A stretch of DNA of 64,000 nt from NCBI GenBank assembly GCA_903873705.1, contig CAIQPK010000041.1, forward strand, positions 1 through 64,000, in the 5' to 3' direction. The notes below the pieces were generated by a model. The model was not told the origin of the DNA. It ran no database searches and saw only the letters and a program-made list of their open reading frames with translations. Numbering within the stretch: position 1 is the first letter of the stretch; each line of letters opens with the position of its first letter. The DNA is from an uncultured Acidobacteriota bacterium (lineage in GTDB: Bacteria; Acidobacteriota; Terriglobia; Terriglobales; Acidobacteriaceae). Position numbers and translations under genes: made by a program. Shown piece after piece: positions 7,528 to 15,368 of this stretch.

Positions 7528-8913
7528 ATGCTGGAGTGGGTACTCTTTCACGGGATTGTTATCGCCTTTTTTATCCTGGCGAATGCTTTCTTCGTGGCTG
7601 CCGAGTTTGCGCTGGTGAGCGTGCGCGAGACGCGGATGGAACAGCTGGTGGCGCTGGGTCGTCCGGGGGCGCGAACGGTTCTGGCGCTCAAGAACAATAT
7701 CGATGAGTTTCTGCCGGCGGTGCAGTTTGGGGTGACCCTGGCAGCGCTGGCTTTGGGTGGCATAGGCGAACCCGAGATAGCCGATGTGTTGATGGATATC
7801 TTCCAGGGAATGAAGTGGCTGCCGGGAGGGGCGCTGCATGGGGCAGCGTATGCCCATACGCTGGCGGTGGTGATTGCGTTTGCGCTGATTACGTACTTTG
7901 AGGTGTTGCTGGGAGAGCTGGTGCCGAAGTCGCTGGCGCTGCAGCGGGCGGAGCGGATTGCGCTGGCGGTGGCCGGGCCGATGGATGTCTTTATCCGGAT
8001 GACGCGGCCGGCGATCAAGGTGATGAACTTCTCGGCGACGCTGGTGCTTCGGCTTTTTCGGGCTCCGCTGCGGGGGGAGAGCGGCGTGCATTCTCCTGAG
8101 GAACTGAAGCTGCTGGCGACGGCCACGCGGCGGGTGGGATTGCTGCCGAAATTTCAGGAAGAGATGATTCATCGGGCGATCGAGCTGAACAACGTGGTGA
8201 CCCGGGAGATTATGACGCCGCGGGGGAAGATTTTTTCGCTTCCGGCCGATATGCCTCTGGAACTGGCTAGTGCGCGGATTATCGATGAACAGCACTCGCG
8301 GATTCCGGTGTTCGATCCGGAACGGGGACCGGAACACATTATTGGGGTGGTGTATTCGAAGGACGTGTCGCGGCTGATGCACTTTCGGAGCGTTAGCCAA
8401 GGGTTGGGCGGGACCGCTCGAAGTGGGATGACGCTGCGGCAGGTGATGCGGGATGTGCTGGTGGTGCCGGAGACGAAGCTGGCGGTGGAGTTGCTGCAAG
8501 AGTTCCAGGAGCGGCGGCGGCACCTGGCGATTGTGGTGGATGAGTATGGGTCGACCGTGGGGCTGGTGACCAGCGAAGATGCGCTGGAGCAGATTGTGGG
8601 TGAGTTGGAAGATGAGTTTGATGTGGGCAGCCGGATTCCAGTTCCGGCGGCGGATGGCGGGTTGCTGCTGGATGGGAGCGCTACGCTGCGGGATCTGGCT
8701 ACGCAGCTGCGGTGGAAGCTGCCGCGGGAGGCGGGGGTGGAGACGCTGGCGGGCTTGATCCTGGCGAAGCTGGGGCATATTCCGGCGGTGGGAGAGACGG
8801 TGGAGTTTGCGCATCGTCGGTTCATCATTGCGGAGATGGCGGGGAAGCGGATTGCTCGGGTGCGGATTGAAGAGCTTGGGACGCCAGCGGCTGTGGCTGC
8901 GAGGACGAACTGA
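7528..8913 (+). CDS. CorC/HlyC-family (CNNM-like) membrane protein with CBS pair
   Basis: The 461-residue protein has an N-terminal DUF21/CNNM membrane domain (about residues 1-190, several hydrophobic helices, VAAEFALVSVRETR near the start). A cytoplasmic CBS-domain pair follows (about 205-340, with REIMTPRGKIF and VVDEYGSTVGLVTSEDAL), and then a small CorC/HlyC C-terminal domain (about 350-440). Family members are implicated in magnesium or cobalt efflux and resistance; the old 'hemolysin' name is misleading. The last base of its TGA is the first base of the ATG of the next gene, so the two are probably co-translated although functionally unrelated. Confidence 0.85.
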   Translation: MLEWVLFHGIVIAFFILANAFFVAAEFALVSVRETRMEQLVALGRPGARTVLALKNNIDEFLPAVQFGVTLAALALGGIGEPEIADVLMDIFQGMKWLPGGALHGAAYAHTLAVVIAFALITYFEVLLGELVPKSLALQRAERIALAVAGPMDVFIRMTRPAIKVMNFSATLVLRLFRAPLRGESGVHSPEELKLLATATRRVGLLPKFQEEMIHRAIELNNVVTREIMTPRGKIFSLPADMPLELASARIIDEQHSRIPVFDPERGPEHIIGVVYSKDVSRLMHFRSVSQGLGGTARSGMTLRQVMRDVLVVPETKLAVELLQEFQERRRHLAIVVDEYGSTVGLVTSEDALEQIVGELEDEFDVGSRIPVPAADGGLLLDGSATLRDLATQLRWKLPREAGVETLAGLILAKLGHIPAVGETVEFAHRRFIIAEMAGKRIARVRIEELGTPAAVAARTN

Positions 8914-9863
8914 TGTCTCCTGCCGGGCAGACGGCGGTGAAGATTGCCAAGCGGGCAGCGACGACGCTGCCGGTGCTGTGGGTGGTGGTGACGGTGGTGT
9001 TTCTGCTGATCCACCTGGTTCCGGGAGACCCGATTGTGCAGATGCTGGGCGAGGGTGCGACGGGGGCGGACGTGTCGGCGCTGCGTCATGCTTATGGGTT
9101 GGACCAGCCGCTGGGGACGCAGTACTGGCACTACTGGCGGGGGATCTTCCATGCTGACCTGGGGCAGTCGTTGCGGCTGCATGACTCGGTTTTGAACCTG
9201 GTGCTGCAGCGATATCCGTACACGCTGGCGTTGACGCTGGGGGCGTTGCTGATTGGGGTGGGGTTGGCGATTCCGGCGGGGGTGGTTTCGGCTACGCATC
9301 GCAATGGATGGGCGGATCGGGCGATTGGGGTGGGGAGTTTGGTAGGGCTTTCGTTTCCTAATTTTGCGCTGGGGCCGCTTTTGATTTTGGTGTTTGCGAT
9401 TGGGCTGGGGTGGGCGCCGGTGTCGGGTGCGGGGAATGGGGTGGGGGATTTTCTGCGGCATTTGATTCTGCCGTCGGTGACGCTGGGGCTGGGGTTAGCG
9501 GCGATCCTGACGCGGATGGTGCGGACGTCGATGCTGGAGGAGATGGGGCAGGACTATATCCGGACGGCGCGGGCGAAGGGTTTAGCGGAGCGGACGGTGG
9601 TCTATAAACATGCGCTGCGGAATGCGCTGAATCCAGTGCTGACGGTGGTGGGGTTGCAGTTTGGGTCGTTGCTGGCGGGGGCGATTGTGACGGAGACGAT
9701 CTTTGGGTGGCCGGGGCTGGGGAGGCTGACGCTGTCGGCGATCTCGAACCGCGATTATGCGCTGGTGCAGGGGTGCATCCTGGCGGTGGGGCTGACTTAT
9801 GTGGTGGTGAATTTGTTGACGGATGCGGCGTATGCGGTGGCGGATCCGCGGTTGCGACGGTAG
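8913..9863 (+). CDS. Dipeptide/oligopeptide-type ABC transporter permease (DppB-like)
   Basis: A 316-residue inner-membrane permease of the DppB/OppB family. An N-terminal helix is followed by the LVPGDPI motif, DLGQSL, and the EAA-type loop (IRTARAKGLAERTVVYKHALRNALNPVLTVVG, about residues 205-240). It starts on the last base of the preceding stop codon. The expected DppC partner is not downstream; a DppC-like gene lies about 1 kb away on the opposite strand (10804-11706). No ATPase or substrate-binding protein of this type is in the window, so the substrate is undetermined. Confidence 0.85.
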   Translation: MSPAGQTAVKIAKRAATTLPVLWVVVTVVFLLIHLVPGDPIVQMLGEGATGADVSALRHAYGLDQPLGTQYWHYWRGIFHADLGQSLRLHDSVLNLVLQRYPYTLALTLGALLIGVGLAIPAGVVSATHRNGWADRAIGVGSLVGLSFPNFALGPLLILVFAIGLGWAPVSGAGNGVGDFLRHLILPSVTLGLGLAAILTRMVRTSMLEEMGQDYIRTARAKGLAERTVVYKHALRNALNPVLTVVGLQFGSLLAGAIVTETIFGWPGLGRLTLSAISNRDYALVQGCILAVGLTYVVVNLLTDAAYAVADPRLRR

Positions 9864-9866
9864 AGG

Positions 9867-9890
9867 CAGGGAATAGGGAGTAGGGAATAG
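9867..9890. repeat. Heptamer tandem repeat (YAGGGAR)
   Basis: Three consecutive 7-bp units (CAGGGAA, TAGGGAG, TAGGGAA) follow directly after the permease stop codon. The same heptamer array occurs upstream of the DinB gene at 55389-55426. Confidence 0.7.
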
Positions 9891-9909
9891 AAGACCAGGG
9901 CAACAGCAA

Positions 9910-9963
9910 AGGCGTTTCACGCTAAGAAAAGCGAAGGGGGAAAGCACGCAAAGTGGGCGAAGG
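9910..9963. repeat. Dispersed GGCG...CGAAGG element (copy 1)
   Basis: This A- and G-rich stretch contains GCGAAGGGG, CACGCAAAG and GCGAAGG in order. The same order of words is found at 14408-14463 after the CAP-domain gene, so both are copies of one intergenic repeat. Confidence 0.5.
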
Positions 9964-10023
9964 TTTCGGTGGTGACTGGGAAGGTCTCGGTGGGGACTGG
10001 GAAGGTCTCGGTGGGGACTGGGA
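9961..10023. repeat. 21-bp tandem repeat, three copies
   Basis: Three adjacent 21-bp units at 9961-9981, 9982-10002 and 10003-10023. The last two are identical and the first differs at two positions. The array ends 4 bases before the stop codon of the phosphodiesterase gene on the minus strand. Confidence 0.85.
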
Positions 10024-10027
10024 TTTG

Positions 10028-10486
10028 TTAGATGGGCAGGGTGATGATTTCGGGGTGGAGGGTGCCGTCGGAGATGGTGATGCGGGCGAGGGTGATGGGG
10101 AGATTGAAGCGGCGGGGGCCGGCGCTGCCGGAGTTGAGGTAGAGGACGCCGTTGTCGCGGTGGATGGCGGCCTTGTGAGTGTGGCCACTGATGACGCAAG
10201 CGATGCCAGCGGCGTGGGGGTGGAGGTCGAGGTCGTCGAGGGAGTGGATGAGGTAGAAGAGATGGCCGCCGAGGTAGATGGCTTCGGTGGCGGGGAGGAG
10301 GGCGGTGGGGCCGTGGGTGTCGGTGTTGCCGCGGATGGCGGTGACGGGAGCGATCTGGGCCAGGGTGGTGAGGATGTCGGGGTTGCCGACGTCTCCTGCG
10401 TGGAGGATGCGGTCGACGCCTGCCAGTGCGGTGAGGGCTTCGGGGCGGAGGAGATTGTGGGTGTCGGAGATGATGCCGATTTGCAT
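10028..10486 (-). CDS. YfcE/MJ0936-family metallophosphoesterase
   Basis: A 152-residue calcineurin-like phosphodiesterase. Metal-binding motifs appear in order: SDTHN (residues 7-11), HAGDVGN (about 31-37), RGNTD (about 52-56) and SGHTHK (about 100-105). Length and order match the small YfcE/MJ0936 family, which hydrolyses phosphodiesters with divalent metals; the physiological substrate is generally unknown. The start at 10486 places the first motif at the usual distance from the N-terminus; longer in-frame starts would add non-conserved residues. Confidence 0.85.
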   Translation of the reverse strand: MQIGIISDTHNLLRPEALTALAGVDRILHAGDVGNPDILTTLAQIAPVTAIRGNTDTHGPTALLPATEAIYLGGHLFYLIHSLDDLDLHPHAAGIACVISGHTHKAAIHRDNGVLYLNSGSAGPRRFNLPITLARITISDGTLHPEIITLPI

Positions 10487-10513
10487 GTGTAGGTGGCGGA
10501 CCGGGGAGAGCAT

Positions 10514-10582
10514 ACCCCAGGGGCTGAAGCCCCTCATCCTTTGGCGAGTTATGAGACCCAAGGCTAAAGCCTTGGGGTACCT
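10514..10582. repeat. Inverted-repeat element with GGGGCTGAAGCCCC and AAGGCTAAAGCCTT
   Basis: Two small internal palindromes (GGGGCTGAAGCCCC and AAGGCTAAAGCCTT) are flanked by outer arms TACCCCA and TGGGGTA. The layout is typical of palindromic intergenic repeats and can fold into a cruciform-like structure. Confidence 0.75.
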
Positions 10583-10595
10583 AGAAGCAACGGCA

Positions 10596-10730
10596 ACGGC
10601 TGCTCACCCTGGTAGCGGCAACGGCTGCTCATCCTGGCAGCGGCAACGGCTGCTCATCCTGGCAGCGGCAACGGCTGCTCATCCTGGCAACGGCAACGGC
10701 TGCTCACCCTAGCAACGGCTGCTCACTATA
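10596..10730. repeat. 25-bp tandem repeat, about 5.5 copies
   Basis: Four full 25-bp units begin at 10596, 10621, 10646 and 10671. A 19-bp shortened unit (10696) and a partial unit (10715) follow. Each unit starts with ACGGCTGCTCA; units differ by single bases (C/T and A/G changes). Confidence 0.9.
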
Positions 10731-10803
10731 TTCGCTGGCTGAGCTTCAGGGTGCCTGGATTGAGCAGCAACGGCTTATCCGATCTTGATCGAACGGAAAG
10801 GCC

Positions 10804-11706
10804 CTATAGGCCGGTGCGGAGGCGGGTTCTTGGGTCCAGGTAGTCGCGGAGGCCGTCGCCTATGAAGTTGAAGCTGAGGACGCACAAGACTACGGCAAGT
10901 GCTGGGAAGAAGATGAGATGGGGGGATTCGAAGAGGTGGGAGCGGGCGTCGTTGAGCATGGCTCCCCAGGTGGCGGTGGGAGGTTGGACTCCGAGGCCTA
11001 AGAAGCTGAGGGTGGCTTCAGCGAGAACGGCGGCAGCCATGCCGATGGCGGCCTGGACGATGAGGGGTTGGAGGATGTTGGGGAGGATGTGGCGGAGCAT
11101 GAGGCGGAGGTTGGAGGCTCCGAGGGAGCGGGCGGCCTGGACGAATTCCCGCTCCTTGATGGCGATGACCTGGGCGCGGACGAGGCGGGCGTAGGCTACC
11201 CAGCCGGATAGGGCGAGGGCGAGGATGAGGTTTTCGAGCCCCGGGCCCATGAAGGCGACGAAGGCTACGGCGAGCAGGATTCCGGGGAGGGCGAGGAAGG
11301 CGTTGGTGGCATAGATGTTGATGACGGTGTCGGTGACGCCGCCGAAGAAGCCGGCGAGGGAGCCGAGGACCAGGCCTACGGCGAGGGAGAGGCTGACGAC
11401 CGAGACAGCGACGATGAGGGAGACGCGGGCGCCGTAGAGGGTGCGGGAGAAGATGTCGCGGCCGAGCTCGTCGGTGCCGAACCAGAAGGCGCGGGAGGGG
11501 GACTGGAGGCGGGCGAGGAGGTCGATTCGGGCGGGGTCGTGTGGGGCTAGCCAGGGGGCGAAGATGGCGGTGAGGGTGAAAATCAGCAAAAGGGCAGCAC
11601 CGAGGGCTGCGAGAGGCTGATGCTGCATCCAACTGAGCAGTTCGCTTCGTACCGTGGGTATTGTTCGAGCGTTGCGCACTGTCCTCCGGGTCCCTCGATT
11701 TTGCAA
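10804..11706 (-). CDS. Dipeptide/oligopeptide-type ABC transporter permease (DppC-like)
   Basis: An inner-membrane permease of up to 300 residues from the DppC/OppC family. The N-terminal helix is followed by FAPWLAPHDP, then FWFGTDELGRDIFSR, and an EAA loop (FVQAARSLGASNLRLMLRHILPNILQPL, about residues 195-225), with a C-terminal NFIGDGLRDYLDPR typical of the family. The start is uncertain: TTG 11706, GTG 11679 (closely preceded by GGAGG) and an internal ATG before the first helix are all possible. It faces the DppB-like gene at 8913-9863 across a repeat-filled gap, so if they form one transporter the usual operon has been broken by inversion. Confidence 0.85.
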   Translation of the reverse strand: MQNRGTRRTVRNARTIPTVRSELLSWMQHQPLAALGAALLLIFTLTAIFAPWLAPHDPARIDLLARLQSPSRAFWFGTDELGRDIFSRTLYGARVSLIVAVSVVSLSLAVGLVLGSLAGFFGGVTDTVINIYATNAFLALPGILLAVAFVAFMGPGLENLILALALSGWVAYARLVRAQVIAIKEREFVQAARSLGASNLRLMLRHILPNILQPLIVQAAIGMAAAVLAEATLSFLGLGVQPPTATWGAMLNDARSHLFESPHLIFFPALAVVLCVLSFNFIGDGLRDYLDPRTRLRTGL

Positions 11707-11821
11707 ATTATGCTACACGGCGGTGTGCCTCGCCGCATCGGTTAGCGGCCGGTGTACCTGATAATCGCAAAGCCAAAGTGCTGTTTCTGTTAGCTTAGAG
11801 AGTGTATATCCGGGAGAGTGC

Positions 11822-12814
11822 ATGACCCTGAAGAACGAAAAGGCCGTCGTCTGCGGGGCGGGCGGCTTTATCGGTGGCCATCTGGTCAAACGATTGATAG
11901 CAAACGGTGTAGACGTGGTTCGGGCGGTCGACATCAAGCCCCTGGACGAGTGGTACCAGGTGACGGATGGGGTGGAAAACCTGGCGCTGGACCTGAAGGA
12001 CGCAGCGCATTGCGTGACGGCCGCGAAGGGTGTGACGACGGTATATCAGCTGGCTGCCGATATGGGTGGCATGGGCTTTATCGAGAACAACAAGGCGCTG
12101 TGCATGCTGAGCGTGCTGACCAATACGCATATGCTGATGGCGGCGCAGGCTGAAGGGGTGAAGCGGTTCTTTTACTCTTCGTCGGCGTGCGTTTATAACG
12201 GCGAGAAGCAGACGAATGCCGATGTGATTCCGCTGAAGGAGTCTGACGCTTACCCGGCGCTGCCGGAGGACGGGTATGGCTGGGAGAAGCTGTTTAGTGA
12301 GCGGATGTGCCGGCATTTTGAGGAAGACTACGGATTGATCTGCCGGGTGGCGCGTTATCACAACGTCTACGGGCCGCATGGAACGTGGAATGGCGGGCGG
12401 GAGAAGGCGCCGGCGGCTATTATCCGCAAGGTTCTGGAAGCGAAGAACAGCGGGAAGCACGAGATCGAGATCTGGGGCGACGGGAACCAGACCCGCAGCT
12501 TTATGTACATCGATGACTGCGTGGCGGGAACCGAGATGATCATGAACAGCGCGATCGACGAGCCGATCAACCTGGGGTCGAGCGAACTGGTGACGATTAA
12601 CCAGCTGGTGGATATTGTGGAAGAGATTGCCGGCGTGACGTTGAAGCGGAACTATGACCTGAACGCGCCGAAGGGCGTGAATGGTCGGAACAGCGACAAT
12701 ACGCTGATCCTGGAAAGACTGAAGTGGGAGCCTTCGATCCGGCTACGCGACGGGATGCAACGGACTTACAACTGGATTGAAGGCGAGATCGCGGCCGGGT
12801 CCGAGGGCAAATAG
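11822..12814 (+). CDS. NAD-dependent sugar-nucleotide epimerase (GDP-mannose 3,5-epimerase-like)
   Basis: A 330-residue extended short-chain dehydrogenase. The N-terminal NAD motif is GAGGFIGG (residues 12-19), the catalytic region FYSSSACVYN is near residue 120, and the YGWEK (YxxxK) site near 160. The RYHNVYGPHGTW and SFMYIDDC segments are characteristic of GDP-mannose 3,5-epimerase-like and related GDP-sugar epimerases. GGGAGAG precedes the ATG. It is followed after 2 bases by a glycosyltransferase gene, so the pair probably makes and transfers a sugar for a surface glycan. The exact nucleotide-sugar substrate is inferred. Confidence 0.8.
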   Translation: MTLKNEKAVVCGAGGFIGGHLVKRLIANGVDVVRAVDIKPLDEWYQVTDGVENLALDLKDAAHCVTAAKGVTTVYQLAADMGGMGFIENNKALCMLSVLTNTHMLMAAQAEGVKRFFYSSSACVYNGEKQTNADVIPLKESDAYPALPEDGYGWEKLFSERMCRHFEEDYGLICRVARYHNVYGPHGTWNGGREKAPAAIIRKVLEAKNSGKHEIEIWGDGNQTRSFMYIDDCVAGTEMIMNSAIDEPINLGSSELVTINQLVDIVEEIAGVTLKRNYDLNAPKGVNGRNSDNTLILERLKWEPSIRLRDGMQRTYNWIEGEIAAGSEGK

Positions 12815-12816
12815 CC

Positions 12817-13590
12817 ATGCGCAGCGGGCCTGACGCTTACCGGACGATCCTGGGTATACGGTTCTTCCAGGGGAGCGCGGCGTCCGCGGTGGACCAGATG
12901 GAAGGCGGCGGTGTGCTGGTGGTTCCGGCTGCTCCGGCGCTGAAGGACCTGGAAACGGATGCGGCTTATCGGGATGCGCTGGTGCATGCTGACCTGGCGA
13001 TCACGGACTCGTCGTTCATGGTGCTGGCGTGGAATTTCCTGCAAAAAGATACGTTGCGGCGGCTTTCGGGGCTGGAGTATCTGCGTGAGCTGCTGGGGCG
13101 GGAGTCGGCGCGGCGGCCGGGTAATACGCTGTGGGTGATGGCGGGACGGGTGAGTGCGGAGCGCAACCTGGCTTGGCTGGGGGAGCAGGGGATCGATGTG
13201 CCGGCGGAGTGTGTTTACCTGGCTCCGATGTATGGCCGCGAGATGAGCGATCCCAAGCTGGTGGCGCTGCTGGAAAAGCTGCGGCCTCAGCATGTGATTG
13301 TGGCGATTGGCGGCGGAACGCAGGAACGGCTGGGGATTTACCTGAAGCGGACGCTGAGTTACCGGCCAGCGGTGCACTGCATTGGGGCGGCGATTGCGTT
13401 TTTGAGCGGCGACCAGGTGAGGATTCCCATGTGGGGAGACCGGCTATATATGGGCTGGCTCTTTCGCGCGGTTTCAGCACCGTCGGTTTATGTGCCGCGG
13501 TACTGGGGAGCGCGGAAGCTGTTCGCGTTGATGCGGAAGAGCCGGGAGCGGCTGCCGGGTGGGGATGGCGTGGGTGCGGAAAGTCGATAG
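12817..13590 (+). CDS. WecG/TagA/CpsF-family glycosyltransferase
   Basis: This encodes 257 residues of the GT26-type family that transfers ManNAc, ManNAcA or related sugars to lipid-linked acceptors. Visible features are the conserved N-terminal HADLAITDSSFMVLAW region (about residues 50-65) and the C-terminal VIVAIGGGTQE motif (about 160-172), followed by a basic amphipathic tail expected at the membrane. It begins 2 bases after the epimerase stop codon, which points to a shared role in exopolysaccharide or envelope-glycan synthesis. The acceptor cannot be predicted. Confidence 0.75.
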   Translation: MRSGPDAYRTILGIRFFQGSAASAVDQMEGGGVLVVPAAPALKDLETDAAYRDALVHADLAITDSSFMVLAWNFLQKDTLRRLSGLEYLRELLGRESARRPGNTLWVMAGRVSAERNLAWLGEQGIDVPAECVYLAPMYGREMSDPKLVALLEKLRPQHVIVAIGGGTQERLGIYLKRTLSYRPAVHCIGAAIAFLSGDQVRIPMWGDRLYMGWLFRAVSAPSVYVPRYWGARKLFALMRKSRERLPGGDGVGAESR

Positions 13591-13630
13591 GACTGCGCAG
13601 CAAATGGCGCGGATTGGGGTCTAAGTGGAA

Positions 13631-14383
13631 ATGGGCCTTCGTTGGGTTGCCGGGATAGCGGTGATGGTGTGCGCGGCGGGTGTGCGGGCGCAGGCGCCGT
13701 CGGTGGCGGCGCAGTATCTTTTTTCGATGGCGAATGCGGAACGGACTGAGCGTGGACTGCCTCCGCTGCGGTGGGAGGCGACACTCTATCGTGCTGCGAC
13801 GGCGCATGCGCAGGAGATGGCGGCGCGGCAAAGTATTTCGCACCAGTATCCGGGTGAGCCGGAGCTGGCTACGCGGGCCAAGAGCGCAGGAGCGCGGTTC
13901 AGCGTGATTGCGGAGAATGTGGCGGAGGCGCCGACGGCGGTGCGGATCCACGATGCGTGGATGAACTCGCCGGGGCATCGCGCGAACCTGCTGGACCCAC
14001 ATGTGGATGCGGTGGGGATCAGCGTGCTGCAGCGCAATGGCGAACTTTATGCCGTGCAGGATTTTGAGAAGACGGTGGCGGCCCTGTCGCTGGAGGAGCA
14101 GGAGCAGGCGGTGGGCAGGCTGCTGGCGGCGGTGACTCGGGTGGAGGTTTCAGGGAGCTCGGAGGAGGCGCGGAGAACGTGTGCGGCGTCGACGGGTTAT
14201 GCGGGGGCGCGACGGCCGATGTTTGTGATGCGGTATACGTCGGGGGATCTGAATACGGTGCCGGAGGCGCTGAAGGCTCGGATGAGGGCGGGTGGGTTCA
14301 GCGAGGCGGTGGTGGGGGCGTGTGCCGCGGGTGGAGGGCAGGCGTTCAGTACTTATGCGATTGCGGTGTTGCTTTATCCGTAG
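13631..14383 (+). CDS. Exported CAP/SCP-domain protein
   Basis: The roughly 250-residue protein has a signal peptide (cleavage after VRAQ) and a bacterial CAP (SCP/YkwD-like) domain at about residues 25-160. Its markers are LFSMANAERTERGLPPLRW, a HAQEMAAR helix, ISHQYPG, AENVAEA, and WMNSPGHRANLLDP. A C-terminal region of about 90 residues with two Cys has no recognised fold. Extracellular function of bacterial CAP proteins is largely unknown. GTG at 13625 is an alternative start two codons upstream; neither has a strong ribosome-binding site. Confidence 0.8.
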   Translation: MGLRWVAGIAVMVCAAGVRAQAPSVAAQYLFSMANAERTERGLPPLRWEATLYRAATAHAQEMAARQSISHQYPGEPELATRAKSAGARFSVIAENVAEAPTAVRIHDAWMNSPGHRANLLDPHVDAVGISVLQRNGELYAVQDFEKTVAALSLEEQEQAVGRLLAAVTRVEVSGSSEEARRTCAASTGYAGARRPMFVMRYTSGDLNTVPEALKARMRAGGFSEAVVGACAAGGGQAFSTYAIAVLLYP

Positions 14384-14542
14384 TTGGGGCGGCGAAGGGG
14401 AAGCAAAGGCGATTCAGGCAAAGGACGCGAAGGGGAGCAAGCGCACGCAAAGGGCGCGAAGGCCTTTGGGGTGGGACTCGGGCGGTTGTGAAGGCCCATA
14501 CAGAAATCCGGACATGGGGCACCCTGATGGTTTTGAGGTCGA
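14384..14542. repeat. Intergenic repeats: GGCG...CGAAGG element (copy 2) and GGGGCACCC repeat (copy C)
   Basis: 14408-14463 repeats the order of words seen at 9910-9963 (GCGAAGGGG, CACGCAAAG, GCGAAGG). 14506-14524 is the GGACATGGGGCACCC repeat with a decayed left arm (CCCAT kept, GTCCG lost). No gene is seen. Confidence 0.6.
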
Positions 14543-15121
14543 TCAGGCGGTGACGGTTTCTATGCCGGCCTGGGTTAGTTCTTCGGCGGTGGCGGGCTGG
14601 GTGGGTTCCATCTGGAGCATGTTGTTGAAGCGGTTGAAGTAGTTGAAGAGGCCGATGGCGGCCATGAGTTCGATGACTTCGCCCTCGGAATAGAAACGGC
14701 GGAGGCTGGCGAGTTCTGCATCGGAGAAGTTGTGCGAGTCGTTGGTCATGACCTCGGCGAGGTGTATCGCTTCCTTTTCGGCTTCCGAGAACAGGGGACT
14801 GTCGCGCCAGTGGTGGAGGGCTTCGATCTGCTCGGGCGTGGTGCCGAGTTTGAGGCTGATGGCGGTGTGGCTGGCCAGGCAGTAGTTGGTGCAGTTGAGC
14901 TGGGAGGTGCGGACGACGGCAAGTTCTTTGAGGCGAGTGGGGAGCGTGCCAGTGGAGAGCACGGAGTGCATGTGGGCGGCGGCGGTGCGGAAGATTTCAG
15001 GGCGGTGCGCGAGGGTGCGGAAGAAGTAGGGGACGTTACCGCGGTCGCGGAGGAACTTGTCGTAGACTTGGCGGAGCTCGGGGGCGACTTCGGAGCGGTC
15101 GAGGCGGCTGATGCGCGGCAT
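14543..15121 (-). CDS. Carboxymuconolactone decarboxylase / AhpD-family protein
   Basis: A 192-residue all-helical protein of the AhpD-like 'peroxidase-related' group. The family core is at about residues 60-90: LKELAVVRTSQLNCTNYCLASHT, with the downstream His in place. The Cys spacing here is CX3C (Cys-Thr-Asn-Tyr-Cys), one residue longer than the usual CXXC. The start at 15121 has GGGAGG about 10 bases upstream. Related proteins act as alkylhydroperoxidases or decarboxylases. It stands alone, upstream of tRNA-Asn on the opposite strand. Confidence 0.75.
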   Translation of the reverse strand: MPRISRLDRSEVAPELRQVYDKFLRDRGNVPYFFRTLAHRPEIFRTAAAHMHSVLSTGTLPTRLKELAVVRTSQLNCTNYCLASHTAISLKLGTTPEQIEALHHWRDSPLFSEAEKEAIHLAEVMTNDSHNFSDAELASLRRFYSEGEVIELMAAIGLFNYFNRFNNMLQMEPTQPATAEELTQAGIETVTA

Positions 15122-15190
15122 GCGTGGGATCCTCCCTGCGATTGTGATCATACGACTTCGCGGGCGATTCGGAACAGGGCGTCGCGTACT

Positions 15191-15219
15191 TTGACCGTGG
15201 GGCGGGCGTTTGTTATAAA
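15191..15219 (+). promoter_or_regulatory. Sigma-70 promoter of tRNA-Asn
   Basis: TTGACC (15191-15196), an exactly 17-base spacer and TATAAA (15214-15219) lie 60 bases before the mature tRNA. A small GCAGCC/GGCTGC hairpin lies in the leader. Confidence 0.8.
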
Positions 15220-15280
15220 TGAAAGAGCGCAGCCGCCCGGCTGCGTATCGTTTGTCCGCTGGTCTTCCAAGCCAGTTTGT

Positions 15281-15355
<75 letters not shown>

Positions 15356-15368
15356 TAAAATCAACAAC

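Larger units (their letters stand above)
10487..10803. other. Repeat-rich intergenic region
   Basis: No gene is seen here. The region holds an inverted-repeat element (10514-10582), a 25-bp tandem array (10596-10730) and a short unremarkable tail before the stop of the DppC-like permease. Confidence 0.7.

Noticed and set aside
7528-8913. Hemolysin (older family name of HlyC/CorC proteins)
   Set aside because: Domain content (DUF21, CBS pair, CorC/HlyC) indicates an ion-transport-related membrane protein; there is no evidence of a toxin.
10596-10730. CRISPR array
   Set aside because: The 25-bp units are directly adjacent with no spacers, and no cas gene is present.
15191-15196. Additional member of the TTGACC regulon before tRNA-Asn
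   Set aside because: The -35 box is the same, but there is no ACCTATNNNAYAGGT palindrome and the spacer is 17 rather than 18 bases.
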